Shown here piece by piece: positions 46,015 through 57,017 of a stretch of DNA of 64,000 nt (position 1 is the stretch's first letter; each line of letters begins with the position of its first letter). The notes under the pieces were generated by a model that saw only the letters and a program-made list of their open reading frames with translations, was not told where the DNA came from and did no database searches. Source of the stretch: Salvia splendens (Eukaryota > Streptophyta > Magnoliopsida > Lamiales > Lamiaceae). The translations under genes were made by a program, and so were the position numbers. The stretch lies in the NCBI RefSeq assembly GCF_004379255.2, contig NC_056033.1, forward strand, positions 36,668,719-36,732,718, read 5' to 3'.

Positions 46015-47534
46015 GGACTTTTGTTGTAGAAGGAGGGAGTAGTACTATAACGATTAAGATGCATCTGATACCTAGATCTTCACTATTTAATTAGTTGAAA
46101 AATATTCTAAATTTTTATTATAGACCATAGTAGTATTTTTATTTTAACATCTTCCTATATATAAAATAATTCTTATATATTTAGAATTCTTCAAAGCTAT
46201 GATAAGACCCATTCATTGTACTTGTTACATATGTGATTACTATTTATAATCAATAGATTTTTTTAATTGGAATTCTTCAAAGCAATGAAAAGACTTATAC
46301 ATATTTGTTGCATATGTAATTACTACTTATATTCAATAGCTTTAAGTCATTGATATAAGAAATAATCTGAAAAGTCTTCATTCCTATGTTTTCTATACAT
46401 GGTTTATTCGATTTAATTTGATGAGGCTAAAACAAAATTAGTTCATATACACCTCTTTTGTTTGCAAAAGATTACCTCCTAATATCTCATATAATTAATC
46501 ATGTCATCAGATTAGAAACATGACATACATTTTGTGAATAACGGCCAAAACAATAGGTTCATTATTAATTTTATATGTATAAAATGTTTATGTCCTAACT
46601 CCTAAGTGTATTTAAATAAAACAACCATGTTAGTTAATAGATCCAAAAAGGGCAATAGATTCGATATTATCCTACAATGATAACAATAAAATATGCAACT
46701 CTCAACGGCCAGTAATTGATGTTGTCAATTCCAGTTAGTTCTTGATCACCACTCTTTACTCAACAGTGACTCCATCGAATCTCATTTTAACAAAAGTTGA
46801 TGCAGAAATATTTGGTGAAATTTACATACACATCTTAGGTTAAGAATGGTGATTTATTTATAGGAGGGGACCTTTATCTTTATATATCTATAATATTATT
46901 ATTGTCGATTAATTTTCCGACTAAATTGTGTTGGTCCTAGTACCTTTCCTGGCGTTTTCTTGTGCTTAACCCAACATCTCAAGGGACCCCTGTCTGCTCA
47001 CACTTTTGAAATTCAAAATTCAACTATTTTAATATTATTGTATGCACATGAAAATTTAGAAAATTTGTGTAACGTCTTGGTAGTCAAAATGATAATAATT
47101 CAAATGCGTTTCATGCATGTGATGGTCTTATTCATGAGTTTACTTTACACGTATTTGTGTTCAACAATACCCATTTTTTGTGTTTAATCACCATTAGATA
47201 AACAAGTTGATGCAGTTCCAGCAGTTAAAAGGTCAACGATGCCGAAAATGTTTTCTCTGTCAAAATTATTTGAAATTTGAATTTTATTTTTTTTCTTTAT
47301 ATATATATATATAATCCATGTTTGTCCATGGGGATAGTTCAATCCCATAAGCTTAATCAGCTGCTTGTTTGGACAAGATAGCATATAAATTAGGTTTGCT
47401 GCTCTGTCTCCATTCTCTCTTGTCTCAAGATTTGGATTAATATTAGCAATCAATCAATAGTCACATAGACAAACTTTTCAAGATTTGTGGGATGATGTTA
47501 TGCGATAGACAAACACGTTGTAAGACTATTTCCA
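46015..47534. other. AT-rich spacer
   Basis: No supported gene. The block ggaattcttcaaagc(a/t)atga and onward occurs twice, near 46,183 and 46,269, an old local duplication. A (TA)n microsatellite lies at about 47,298-47,315. Confidence 0.4.
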
Positions 47535-47885
47535 TCAATGATCTAACTTAATGTAAATAAAAATATTCATTTTTCTCTGATCTACATACATATACCAATA
47601 TTCATTTCTCCCTGACCAACATGGTTTAGCTAGGGTCATGAGTCTATCTAGGGTTTGAGACCAAGCCATTGGCTTATTCAAACCAACATCAATGTGTTGA
47701 GACACAGCTGTAAAACCTTGTTTAATTAAAGGAGGTGAATTTTTGGCAGCATGTAAAATGGCAGCTTCTGATATTTTTTGAGGCACAGAAATCCATTGGC
47801 TGGAGCATGGTCCTTGGCTTATTCTGACAGTATCTTTCTTCCCATAAAACCTCCTGGAAATGATAATTTGTTTTATGATAGACAT
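47535..47885 (-). CDS. Unassigned protein-like exon
   Basis: A frame of about 116 codons has a composition unlike its AT-rich surroundings. Its middle (EAAILHAAKNSPPLIKQGFT, AVSQHIDVGLNKPMAWSQTL, DRLMTLAKPCWSGR) reads like a conserved helical protein, but I do not recognise the family. Just upstream on the coding strand atttccaggagg could be a splice acceptor, so this may be an internal or last exon whose first exon is not identifiable, or an old gene fragment. The ATG at 47885 is only a formal start. No function is assigned. Confidence 0.3.
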   Translation of the reverse strand: MSIIKQIIISRRFYGKKDTVRISQGPCSSQWISVPQKISEAAILHAAKNSPPLIKQGFTAVSQHIDVGLNKPMAWSQTLDRLMTLAKPCWSGRNEYWYMYVDQRKMNIFIYIKLDH

Positions 47886-48629
47886 GGATGGCCCTTTAGT
47901 TTTACTAATATTTTATAAATGGGCATCATTATTATAGTTTATATGCATTCAAATATCTTCTCCATGCCCCATCAATTTCTTCTGTGATCATAACATATAT
48001 TATTGTTAAAGTATGATGTTTGAAAATTTGGGTTGTTGGAGTTCTTATTGTAGCCAGCTCTGACAAACATTTATAAATTTGAACTAGTACCTAACGATAA
48101 ACGTAGTATATCATATATTAATTAATCAACTCTTAATTATAGCATATATTAAGTCACGTTTTATTTTTCTACTTGATCATAATTCTAATGCCAATTTTGA
48201 AAATCACGTATAGAATCCATAGAGGTATGCTTCATTGAGTTGGGACAAAAAAGTATATTACTTTTTTTATCACACCAAAAAAGTATAATACTATAACTCC
48301 ACAAGTAAGAAAGGCATATTCAATTTCTAATTAAACCCCATGGCACAAATGATGTAATTTAATTACCTCATTTAGCAAGGCTCGATTTCCTTTCTAGGCG
48401 CATAATCTTGACCCCTGCCTATATACTTTATTAACTTCCAAATATTTTTTTACTGACATGGACAATATATCTTTGTCAAATGTCGATAAAAATAGCAATA
48501 AATCCAAATCAACATGCCATGTGGTGTTGCTCAACTCACTATATATACCAATATCACTCCCTCACGACCCTGTCTTATTTTGATCATTCATCTTCAACAA
48601 ATCCCTTCAGACAAATCAAGCTTCCATTA

Positions 48630-49275
48630 ATGGAGAACTCATTAGCCACAGAGAGCTTCTCCTACAGCTGGCTGACAGACACACCACCACCACCTCCCAA
48701 CCTCAGACAAATCGACGACAACTTCCGCTTCGTCGTCCCTTCATCTCCCGAATTTGTGAATGCGGGCGACATATTCTCGGATGGGCAAATCATGCCTGTG
48801 TATGCCTCGGGAAAATCACCGAGAACGGAGGCTGCCTCCGTTCCCGGGAGAAACCGATATTACATCCTCGCCAAGTGGCGGAGATCGTCCAAGAAGATCT
48901 TGCACAAGTGGTTATGGTACGTGCATAGGAGACTACGTTGCTCGAGGAAGACAAGCCGAGTCGATGATCTTCAACGGAAGGTTCTAGAAGCTTCGCCGAG
49001 GCGCAGCTCGTCGGCTTATTCAGCTGCGGAGTTTGGCGATTTTGATTATTGTGATGATTTTTATTGTCTGAAAATAGAGAAGATTCCGACTTCAATGAGC
49101 CCATGCCGCTCTAGTGCTTCAGTTTGTTGTGATGTAGATGACAACTCAATCACGGAAGCTATTCTCTATTGCAAAAAATCAATAGGTTTGTTTTTTTTCT
49201 CAAGATTTCTTATCATGTCTCCAATTTATCGCTATCATATTAATGTTTTTTTTTTCTTTTTTTTCAGAGAAATAA
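48630..49275 (+). CDS. Membrane-associated kinase regulator 6-like (MAKR/BKI1 family)
   Basis: MAKR proteins resemble BKI1. They sit at the plasma membrane through basic residues and modulate receptor-like kinases. Exon 1 is 48630-49185 and exon 2 is 49268-49275 (GT-AG, tttttttcag acceptor), giving 187 residues. Seen features: a Ser/Tyr N-terminal motif (ESFSYSWLTD) typical of MAKR6-like proteins; FRFVVPSSPEFVNAGDIFSD; a strongly basic stretch (KWRRSSKKILHKWLWYVHRR and LRCSRK, about residues 85-110) fit for membrane binding; a Ser/Asp-rich part; and the conserved end ILYCKKSIEK. The short two-codon last exon is inferred; without it the frame reads into the poly-T intron. ATG 48630 is preferred over the upstream 48480 frame start because the family begins near SFSYSWL. 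Confidence 0.7.
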
Positions 49276-50750
49276 GGAGATTTGTGCAAGGCGGAGTTGT
49301 AAGAATTACTCCAGATAATGCATGCATTGAAAATTAGGGACTCGAGAGATTGATATATTGTCGATCCTAATTTTATTTTATTTTATTTCGAACATATGAA
49401 TACTATTAATAGCAGTAGATTGTGGAGTATATTTTTTGCTTTCCATTTGTTGAATTGGAAATAATTGAGATGGTTTTGGAGAAGGATAACATCATTTGTG
49501 AAAAGAAGGGATGAGTTTCATATTCGATAGGATAACTAACGTATTGGCATTTTCTATATTGATATTGCAATTTATTTATGGTGAGAGGGGTTACATGTTT
49601 CAGTTTTAATGAATAATGGGACTCTTTTAATCATCAAATTAGTTTGAAATGCGTAGTTTTAAACAGAAAAAATCATTCTTGGTTCATTGCTAGCTTAGAC
49701 TAATAAGAGCAAAAATTGGATAACTATGTTTAAATATTTAATTAGTAGTAGACCATAGTGATAGACTAATGATTTCTAAATCCTCAGCCAATACAAACGT
49801 AATTAATATAATTGGGTTGAGAGAAAAACAACGAAAGACAATTAGGTAGGCGGGGTCCATGCAGACATGATATGCCAATACAATACCATCGCTTCAAATT
49901 TTGTATGCATGTATATTGTCTGGAGGAAGAAGATGACAATTATAATATTATAAAATATTGTTTTAAACAGTGATGTATAATTGCTTTTTTTGAAACTTGT
50001 GCTGCGCCAATTGACATTACCCTGTTTCTATTCACTAAAACAGTAAATTGGAAGTCCTTTTAAAATTATAGTAAATCATACTATTAATTGAGGTCGACAA
50101 AAAAGTTACTCGTAGGATATTTTAGTAGCTTCCAACTTACTCCAACATATATAATCCATGAAAATTTATTATGGAGTATGTTCAATTCTTCAAAATTTTC
50201 CTTTTTAGTAATTCATATAAAGTTTTGTGATATATTGACAAAATGATTAATTTACTCGATTTTAATATGTTAGAGTTAATTTTTTATGCTAGGTTAGAGT
50301 TTAAGTTGTTCAAGTTAATTATTTGGAAGTTTACATTTTTTGGAAAATATGTAAATCATTCCACTAAAACACATAGAATTCAATATTAGTCGCTTTAGCA
50401 ACGCAAATATAAATATAACATGAATTGCTTTAATCATTTGACTTGGTAAAGCGTTGGATTAGTTTTAGGCATTTTTATAGTTGTCGTCCTTCATCATGTT
50501 AAATTGAAGTTTTGTTTTAGACGTGAGATTTTAGTAGTGTGACAGTAAATTAGAAAAAATTAAAGATGATAATGTTTATATTTAAAAAAATGTTAATTTC
50601 AATGGAGCGTCCAAAAAGGAAAACAAGTCACTATGAAAAGTAGTATTTTTTTCCTATGTACTCACTCCGACCACTTGAAAATAAAAACTTTTGAAATGAC
50701 ACGAGTTTTAATACAAAATTGTTAAAGTACAAAAACTTGACTCATGCTAA
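49276..50750. other. AT-rich spacer downstream of the MAKR-like gene
   Basis: The first ~150 bases are probably 3' untranslated region. No further gene is seen. Confidence 0.4.
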
Positions 50751-50769
50751 TTTTTGCAATCAAAATGTC

Positions 50770-52095
50770 ACCTACAAGTGTATGGATATGTAGCACGTGG
50801 CAAGTTAAATTATCAATCCACAAGGGCTAAAATGTTGGAATGAATACTATGATGCAATGTCAAACACTATTTAGACTAATGATGGGGGTTTTGGGTTTTC
50901 TTAACTAATAATGAAGAACAAATAAGTAAGTAAAGACAATTAACTAAATAAAGCAAATAAAATATGGTTTTCACATAAATTAGGAAAGGATGGAGAAATG
51001 GATCCGTCAGAATGGATCAAGGATGTCATCTAAGGGTCATGCTCATCTATTGGGCCGCAATTGTGGTTAGGAAAGTCGGGAAGGTTGGTTAGACCCCCTC
51101 TCGGGTGCATCTAATACGTGGATCAATCTCTAGAGTAGGAGTCCCCCTCCATACAATTCGAGATTGACTCCTAAGAACAACTGACTCAAGCCCTCTCTCT
51201 AGCTCATGCATCTCTCGATCACATGTAATGCACGGAGTTGTTGATTACACATCTATCCTAATCATACATTTCTCAATGACAACAATTAGGCAAAAATGAT
51301 GTATCTAATTGGTAGCTAAGCAATTAGATATTAAAAGCTCAAGAATCAACAAAACAAACAAAATAAGATAGATAAGCATTAAACCATAGATTCAATCCAT
51401 ACAATCCATTCAAACTTCACCAAATCCTTACTAGAAACTTAACTAAACATGAACAAAGTCAAATAAAATGAAATACAAAGGAAGTGAAAGAAAACATAGC
51501 ACAAAGATAAACTAGAACTCCCTATTGGTGGGATTGATGGTGGGGAGTCTTCTCCTTCAATCTCTTGAGAGGAGAAGCTCATTGGCCTTCAAATCCTCTT
51601 CATTCTCTTGTTTTCGCTCAAAATCATGGTAAGTAGGAGCTAGGGCTCGAATGTGTGAAGTCTCTTTTATATTTGGAGTGAAAAATGAGCAAAATAAGGA
51701 AGCTGTCAAAAACACCCGACTGGGTGATCTGTGACCGTCGAAACACCCGACCGGGTGTTTTGTCTGGAACTCGCAACTCGCTTCAAAACGCCCGGGAGGG
51801 CGTTTCTTCGGATGAAAAACGCCCGACCGGGCGAATTCTCTGTCTCTCTATGTGCATTTCCAACCAGAACGCCCGGGCGAGTATTTCTTCGCCTAGAAAA
51901 TGCCCGAGCGGGCAAAACTCTCTATATTGGCCCATTCAACTCCGTTTAAGCTCGTTTTAGACATGTTTTTGCATCAACACTTTGACACTCTCGTTAGCTC
52001 TAAAATAGCAAACAAGTGGATGAAACCTAAACTTTATACCTCAAATTACTCAACAACTTGTGTTAATCACCCACCTAAACATCCTAAACTATGAG
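50770..52095. mobile_element. Retroelement-like noncoding block
   Basis: The block starts with words seen next to plant gypsy LTRs (gtcacctacaagtgtatgga, then tatgtagcacgtggc). It continues with text of the kind found in plant LTR/UTR regions (gtgcatctaatacgtggatc, ccctctctctagctcatgca). No gag-pol remains. The part at 51,700-51,920 holds a series of GC palindromes (separate entry). Ends and target duplication were not found, so the class assignment is tentative. Confidence 0.4.
51708..51922. repeat. Array of GC-rich palindromes (cacccgaccgggtg type)
   Basis: Six related palindromes follow each other in AT-rich DNA: acacccgactgggtg, acacccgaccgggtgt, acgcccgggagggcgt, acgcccgaccgggcg, acgcccgggcgagt and tgcccgagcgggca. 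Spacing varies from about 25 to 65 bp. Each can form a short hairpin. Open frames on both strands across this stretch follow from the symmetric composition and are not taken as genes. Confidence 0.8.
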
Positions 52096-53573
52096 TTTGT
52101 CAGTAAAGTAAAAGATATATAGAAAGAAAAAGTGTTTTAGTATAAAATGGGTATCAACTTATTAGAGAGAATTTTTTAATTTTTTTAAAAATATTTAGGT
52201 GACAGACAAAGAAGAAAAGAGTTCCATTTTTAGGGACTGAAAAAGTATTATATAGTGAAGCCCCTACTAAAAAAATTCCTGCGTCCGCCACTGCAATCGT
52301 ATATATGGAATTAGGGCAGGACAGCTACTAATTAAGATTTGATGTTTCATGTGTATTTAAAAACTAGCCATGAATAAGATAGGGGAACCAACCCCTCCAA
52401 TACATTCTACTTGTCCTAGCTAAATGTTATTACATCATTTTCTCACTCACGTTGGCTTAATTGTGCCTAATTTTACTCCACATAACAAATATGCAAAATA
52501 AAGCAAATCGTGACGAAGAAAATGTTGCAAATTTAGTTCGAATTTTCAGCTTTTATTGTAAGATAGTAGTAGTTCGCATTTAAAAAATTTACAACATCGA
52601 GTTTTCGAGGATTAACTTATTATTGATGTTTCGAGGAATACATTAACCATTTATGTGTTAATTTAATTTTGTATTTCTCGAGATATATTAGTCCAATGAA
52701 AACGGTCAATAATCTTGGCTTTTCAACTTCAAAGACAGTTAGTTGACCATGCCCTTTGACATTTCAACTGTTGTAATCAAGTCCTCCTTGGAACCTATAA
52801 ATAGGCGTGAATTTTGAAAGAGAGAAGCACAATACTATGGAATTTTTAAACGCAACAAATCTTTCTATGCCCACGAGCATCTTTAGGAGCATTGATTGGT
52901 TGATTCTATTTCTCATAACTCCTGTAAAGTTTGTCGGTAGCGACAGTAGCGTATCCAATAACTAATTATAGTGCCTCGAAGCTTCAAAATCCAACTTCAG
53001 CATGCTCTGAGACTAACATAATACACCTTCAGGTCCTTAACATATGAATTGTTAGTTATTTAAAATATACTGTATAACACTAATGTAATTGTTTATTGTG
53101 TAGAAGTAAATATGTGTGTCATTTCACTTCCATTTTATTCGGATAAGCAATCTCTTGTATTTTGGGTGTGGGATAGTCTAGAACTCTAGAAAATTTGGAA
53201 GCATTTGAGCAAAGCTTATACCTGGCCCAACCATTATTAACTTTAGATTGTATAATTATTTGTAGAACACATACTCTGTTCTTGTTTCAATTTATAATGT
53301 AATATTTATACTTCCAACTTTGCATTGTAAGTCAGCTTGTTTGCGACTGATTGTTTTCGTTTTCTCTCTTTTACAGTAGCATTTTATGTAAACTTTTCAA
53401 TTACTACTTCAAATACTACTGCCACACAAATATACACATTCATTCACATTTTGGTTGACACGGCAAAAATATCTTAAAACAAAAAGAAAAGGCAAAAGAA
53501 AACAAAATAAAAAAATTACTAGTAGTAGTACTAGTTAGTATTTTATAAACAAAAAGAAAAACAAAATAACAAA
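52096..53573. other. Spacer with a hAT-type end fragment
   Basis: At 52,252-52,290 the text gcccctactaaaaaaattcc and tgcgtccgccactg matches, in reverse, the ctaggggcggacgcag start seen at 54,244, a common plant hAT-like element end. No complete element was delimited. No gene was found. Confidence 0.4.
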
Positions 53574-53657
53574 TGTCAGAAGTGGGATTTGAACCCACGC
53601 CCTCGTAAGAGGACCAGAACTTGAGTCTGGCGCCTTAGACCACTCGGCCATCCTGAC
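53574..53657 (-). tRNA. tRNA-Leu (anticodon CAA)
   Basis: On the minus strand it starts GTCAGGATGGCCGAGTGGTC, with a GTCAGGA acceptor arm pairing to TTCTGAC at the end. The anticodon arm is CCAGA-CTCAAGT-TCTGG, giving anticodon CAA (reads UUG, leucine). A long variable arm follows, as in class II tRNAs, and the T arm contains GGTTCAAATCC. There is no intron. The length of 84 bases is normal for tRNA-Leu. A nuclear gene is likely given the surroundings, although plastid-like origin cannot be excluded by eye. Confidence 0.93.
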
Positions 53658-54697
53658 TTGATGATTTTTAATTCGTAACAAACATATTTGACAAATATTC
53701 CACTCTTTAAGACATTCAGATTATTTTACATATATATACTCCTACTTGTGTTGAATAATTCTTGTTGAGCGTTATAAAATTAATAATAATATATAGAAGC
53801 ATAATGTTAAACTCATAGTACAAAAAAAAAAACACACCGAGTTCATGACATTTGGGCTAAAGAAAAGCCAAGATAACATGAAGACAAGTTATAAAAGAAA
53901 AAAATCAAAGTTTACACGTTTTGAGTGGGTGCAAACAAGGACTCGTCTTGGGTGGGATTAGGGGACCAGAGACAGAGAAGCAAGCATGTCGGAGAAGGTC
54001 GTCGTTCAGCCTTTGTTTTCTGCACTTGAAAAAACACACCAAGAGGCACAAATGAGGCCAATGAAGCAAAAGGCTGCAAGAGGATGTGATTCAAGAGGTT
54101 CAAGACATACACTTGTTTATGAGAGAGTGTGTGAAATTAGAATGAAAAAACAATTAAGTCCACTCATTTTGGGACCATTACTCAATGTTGTGGTGAGCTT
54201 CTCCTTAGAAGGGACAACATGAAGTTGTGAAGCTCAAGGGCACTAGGGGCGGACGCAGAAAAAATTGGCTATAGGAGCTAGGCTCCACTATATATATATA
54301 CTCCCTAAGTCTCATAAAAATAAGTTATTTATGATTGACAAGGTTTTTACGCATAATTAATAAAGTAAGAGACAGAGAGAAAAAATAGTTGAAATTGTGT
54401 CATATATAGTGGAACCTATAAATAATAAAGTAAAAGAAAAGGAGAAAAAAATCGTCAATCGCAATCCTAACAACTACTGTATAAAAAAATGCATATATAT
54501 TTACAAACTAGTCCAAAATATATCTAATAAAAATAACAAAAAGACTATATCATTAACTAAAAAAATAAAACTCAACTTCAATTGTTATACATTTTCTTCT
54601 GTAGCATTATTTGGTAAGGGCTTAACATCAATTTCCAAAATTTTAAAAAATTTAAAGGTAGAAAATTACAAAAAATGAAAATTGGGTAAGGGCTTAA
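53658..54697. other. Spacer between tRNA-Leu and Harbinger composite
   Basis: Overlapping short open frames on both strands at 53,912-54,222 have no recognisable domain. At 54,244 the string ctaggggcggacgcag marks the start of a hAT-like repeat without a visible other end. The rest is AT-rich. Confidence 0.35.
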
Positions 54698-55020
54698 AAG
54701 CATCCACATCGGCGAGCACAAGCTCGTCCGTCCGTCCGTGCCAGCGGCGTGGATGAGCTGTCCGCCGCTGCGCTCTTACCGCTGGCACGGCGCTGCTCGA
54801 TGCATCGAGCACTTTCGTGCCAGCGAGCAGGCGACGTGACAACTTCCTATTGGCCAACGGCTATGCCGTTGGCAATATAATTTTTTTAATTGGATTTTAA
54901 ATAAAAAATCCGATTAAAAATAAAAAAAAATATTTTCCCACTTCCCAAAAAATTATATCCGTTTTCTACCCACTTTTAATTTATTTTTCAATTTTTTCCC
55001 CAAAAATACACATTTTCATC

Positions 55021-55028
55021 TATAAATA
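55021..55028 (+). promoter_or_regulatory. TATA box of element F ORF1
   Basis: Tataaata followed by cccccacttccacacc lies about 120 bases before ATG 55142. The same arrangement is seen in element E. Confidence 0.55.
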
Positions 55029-55141
55029 CCCCCACTTCCACACCAAAAATTCACACTACACTACACAATTCTCATCTAAATTCTCTCATTTCCATTCTCA
55101 ATTCTCAATCTTTCTTTAACTCTTACTCTTACAACAAAACA

Positions 55142-56057
55142 ATGCCCGGCCACGACAATCACCCCCCGGCTCTCACGGTTGGAACCCCGATTGGTTCGGT
55201 TCACAACCGTTTCCTAGTCCAGAAACGGAATATTCGGCCCCTCCTCAAACCCACGGTTCGGAAGTTTCGGGTGGCTACCGGCCTTACCCGATCGACGGCC
55301 AAGATGCCCCCGAAGGGCAATACGGGTGGACACCCGAGCCTTGAGCGAGGTCGAGCGGCCCCTCCCAAACTCCGACTCCTCCTACTCGCGGTGTCCGCAC
55401 ACCGTACACTCCGGCGGAGATGGAGCAATTGTTCAAAGGGTTCTTGTCAATCTCCGAAGATCCTGAGGTTGGCACGAACCAATCCGGCGATCATTATTGG
55501 TGGCGCATCTGTCGCCGGTACAATGAAAACCGGCCGGCTGGAACAATCGAGCGCAACGAGAGTATGAAGCGCAACGCCATATACATAGCCAACGAAGAAA
55601 TCCAAAAGTTCCAGGGGTATTAACATCCTCAACATTTGGCAGGAGACGCGGTCGCATCCGAAGTATAGGGGAGGCGTAACATCCTCGTCTAGCGGCTCCT
55701 CCAAACGATCAAGGTCGGTATCCCTATCCGACGCCGGCTCCGAAGACGTGGTAGCCAACTTGTCGAAGCTAACTTGGGTAGCCACAACGCCAGCCCGAGC
55801 AGTTCCCAACGCCGACCGCAAGGAAGGAAGAAGGCGGCGGCCAACTGCCTCGCGCCGCAACTCCATCCGCCCCTGCTCCCGAACCGGCTCCCCCTCCCTA
55901 TGTGCCACCTCAATCCCCCACCAACTCGTTGTGGAGGGTTTTGGCCCAACTCAATTTAGTCGATAGGTCAAATATGACCCCCGAGCAACTTCAATCGCAT
56001 GTGGCTATGATACGGGGTCTCCAAAGAACGTTGGGGGTATTGCCGGATGATGACTAG
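55142..56057 (+). pseudogene. Harbinger ORF1 (Myb/SANT-like), element F, broken
   Basis: ATG 55142 opens MPGHDNHPP. A frameshift soon after moves the true reading to NPDWFGSQPFPSPETEYSAP and YRPYPIDGQDAPEGQYGWTP. The SANT-like core is AEMEQLFKGFLSISEDPEVG, continuing TNQSGDHYWWRICRRYNENR and PAGTIERNESMKRNA (about 55,410-55,570). Part of the following helix region is deleted (IQKFQGY then a stop). It resumes as NIWQETRSHPKYRGGVTSSS with a Ser-rich and basic tail, and ends near 56,057 with LPDD. Stops and shifts make it non-functional. The protein family is the accessory DNA-binding partner of Harbinger transposase. Confidence 0.7.
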
Positions 56058-56319
56058 TCTTCCCCGGGGGCATTTTTACGCTTAAATTACGTAATTTTTA
56101 TTTTTAGGAGTTTAATTATGTAATTTTTATTTATTAGGATTTTAAGTATGTAATTTTTATTTTTTAATATTTTAATTATGCAATTTTTATTTTTTAGTAT
56201 TTTAATTATGTAATTTTTATTTTTTTAGGAATGTAATTATGTAATTTTTAATTTTTTTAAATTTGTAATATTATTCCGGGTATTTTTTATGTATTTTAAT
56301 TTTGTAGAAATGTTTTTAT

Positions 56320-56772
56320 TTAAATTGAATAATGGAATGGTGGGACCCTTTCTTTTGCTCGTCCACGGATGTAGGGGTTGTGCTCTTGCCTAAAAGAGGA
56401 CAGATAAAGTGGGGTCGGGCCCACATCCGTGTTCATTGGCAAGAACACGGATGAAAAACACGGATGTAGATGCTCTAAGCCTAGCGTCCTCCCCTGAAGG
56501 GCGGCCTCGGTCATCACCGACTCATCTTTAGCCAGCAGTTGAAAGTAATCTCGGGCAGACATATTATGATTGATGCTGTCAACAGCCTCGGAAATTCTAT
56601 CAAGAGTCGAGTTGGATGGGAGCAGCGAAGCACTCGCCGCTTTACTCTCCGTAGAAAGAGGGAGAGACGAGTCGGATGGGCGCAGCGAAGCACTCGCCGC
56701 TTTACTCTCCGTAGAAAGAGGGAGAGACGAGTCGGATGGGGGCAGCGAAGCACTAGCAGTAGAGTTCTCCAT
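56320..56772 (-). CDS. Repeat-containing ORF1-like fragment of the Harbinger remnant
   Basis: From ATG 56772 the frame begins MENSTASASLPPSDSSLPLS and holds a 20-residue repeat (SLPLSTESKAASASLxPSDS) a little over twice. SISEAVDSINHNMSARDYFQ-like text (RISEAVDSINHNMSARDYFQ) and LLAKDESVMTEAALQGRTLG follow, resembling the C-terminal part of plant L10-interacting MYB or Harbinger ORF1-like proteins. After about residue 110 it runs into the terminal repeat of element F, so the original C-terminus is lost. Probably non-functional. A TATA-like tttaaataca lies upstream near 56,845. Confidence 0.4.
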   Translation of the reverse strand: MENSTASASLPPSDSSLPLSTESKAASASLRPSDSSLPLSTESKAASASLLPSNSTLDRISEAVDSINHNMSARDYFQLLAKDESVMTEAALQGRTLGLEHLHPCFSSVFLPMNTDVGPTPLYLSSFRQEHNPYIRGRAKERVPPFHYSI

Positions 56773-57014
56773 AACCGCCTTACTCTCAATAGAAAGAGGT
56801 AGAAATTGAATGAGGAGTGAATTAAAAAGAAAAGAAGAGGATGTATTTAAAGACTTGAAATTTAAAATTCGAATCGACTTCGAAAGTTCGCAACAGGCGG
56901 ATTTTCAATGCTGCGGCCCAACGCCAGGACCGGCCACAAACGGGCACGTCCCAGTCGCGGACGGACACCAGGAGCGGTCCGGCCCATCTTCCCCATCCTG
57001 CGTTGTGGATGGCT
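56476..57014 (-). mobile_element. Remnant of a second Harbinger-type element
   Basis: The complement of its right end, aagccatccacaacgcagg (57,014 leftwards, followed by TAA), pairs better with the left end of element F at 54,698 than with anything nearer. So either the whole stretch 54,698-57,014 is one element with an internal terminal-repeat copy, or this is the surviving half of another element beside F. It carries the start of an open frame on the minus strand. Confidence 0.5.
56611..56754. repeat. Exact 60-bp tandem repeat, about 2.4 copies
   Basis: Units start at 56611, 56671 and 56731 (gt(t/c)ggatggg, then gcagcgaagcact and so on). The first two differ at two positions only. A further degenerate copy of the actctc(c/a)(g/a)tagaaagag part is at about 56,785. 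The 60-bp period keeps the minus-strand frame open and gives the 20-residue repeat in the protein. Confidence 0.9.
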
Positions 57015-57017
57015 TTA

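Larger units (their letters stand above)
54698..56475 (+). mobile_element. PIF/Harbinger element F, ORF1-only
   Basis: The left end aagcatccacatcgg and the complement of the end at 56,475, gagcatctacatccg, are inverted repeats with TAA at both sides (54695-54697 and 56476-56478). It carries an ORF1 relic on the plus strand and no transposase. The left 150 bp contain repeated cgtcc and gtgccagcg words. A second possible right end lies at 57,015 (see the remnant entry), so the outer limit is ambiguous. Confidence 0.65.

Noticed and set aside
51700..51925. A CRISPR-like array
   Set aside because: The palindromes have uneven spacing and differing sequence, and the window is nuclear plant DNA.
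51685..51949. Frames on both strands over the palindrome array
   Set aside because: Symmetric palindromes produce matching open frames in both directions; repeated ARPGRAF-like text is a repeat artefact.
53912..54222. Possible small secreted peptide gene at 53.9-54.2 kb
   Set aside because: The minus-strand frame has a hydrophobic start but no ATG-signal peptide-mature peptide layout or known motif; both strands are equally open.
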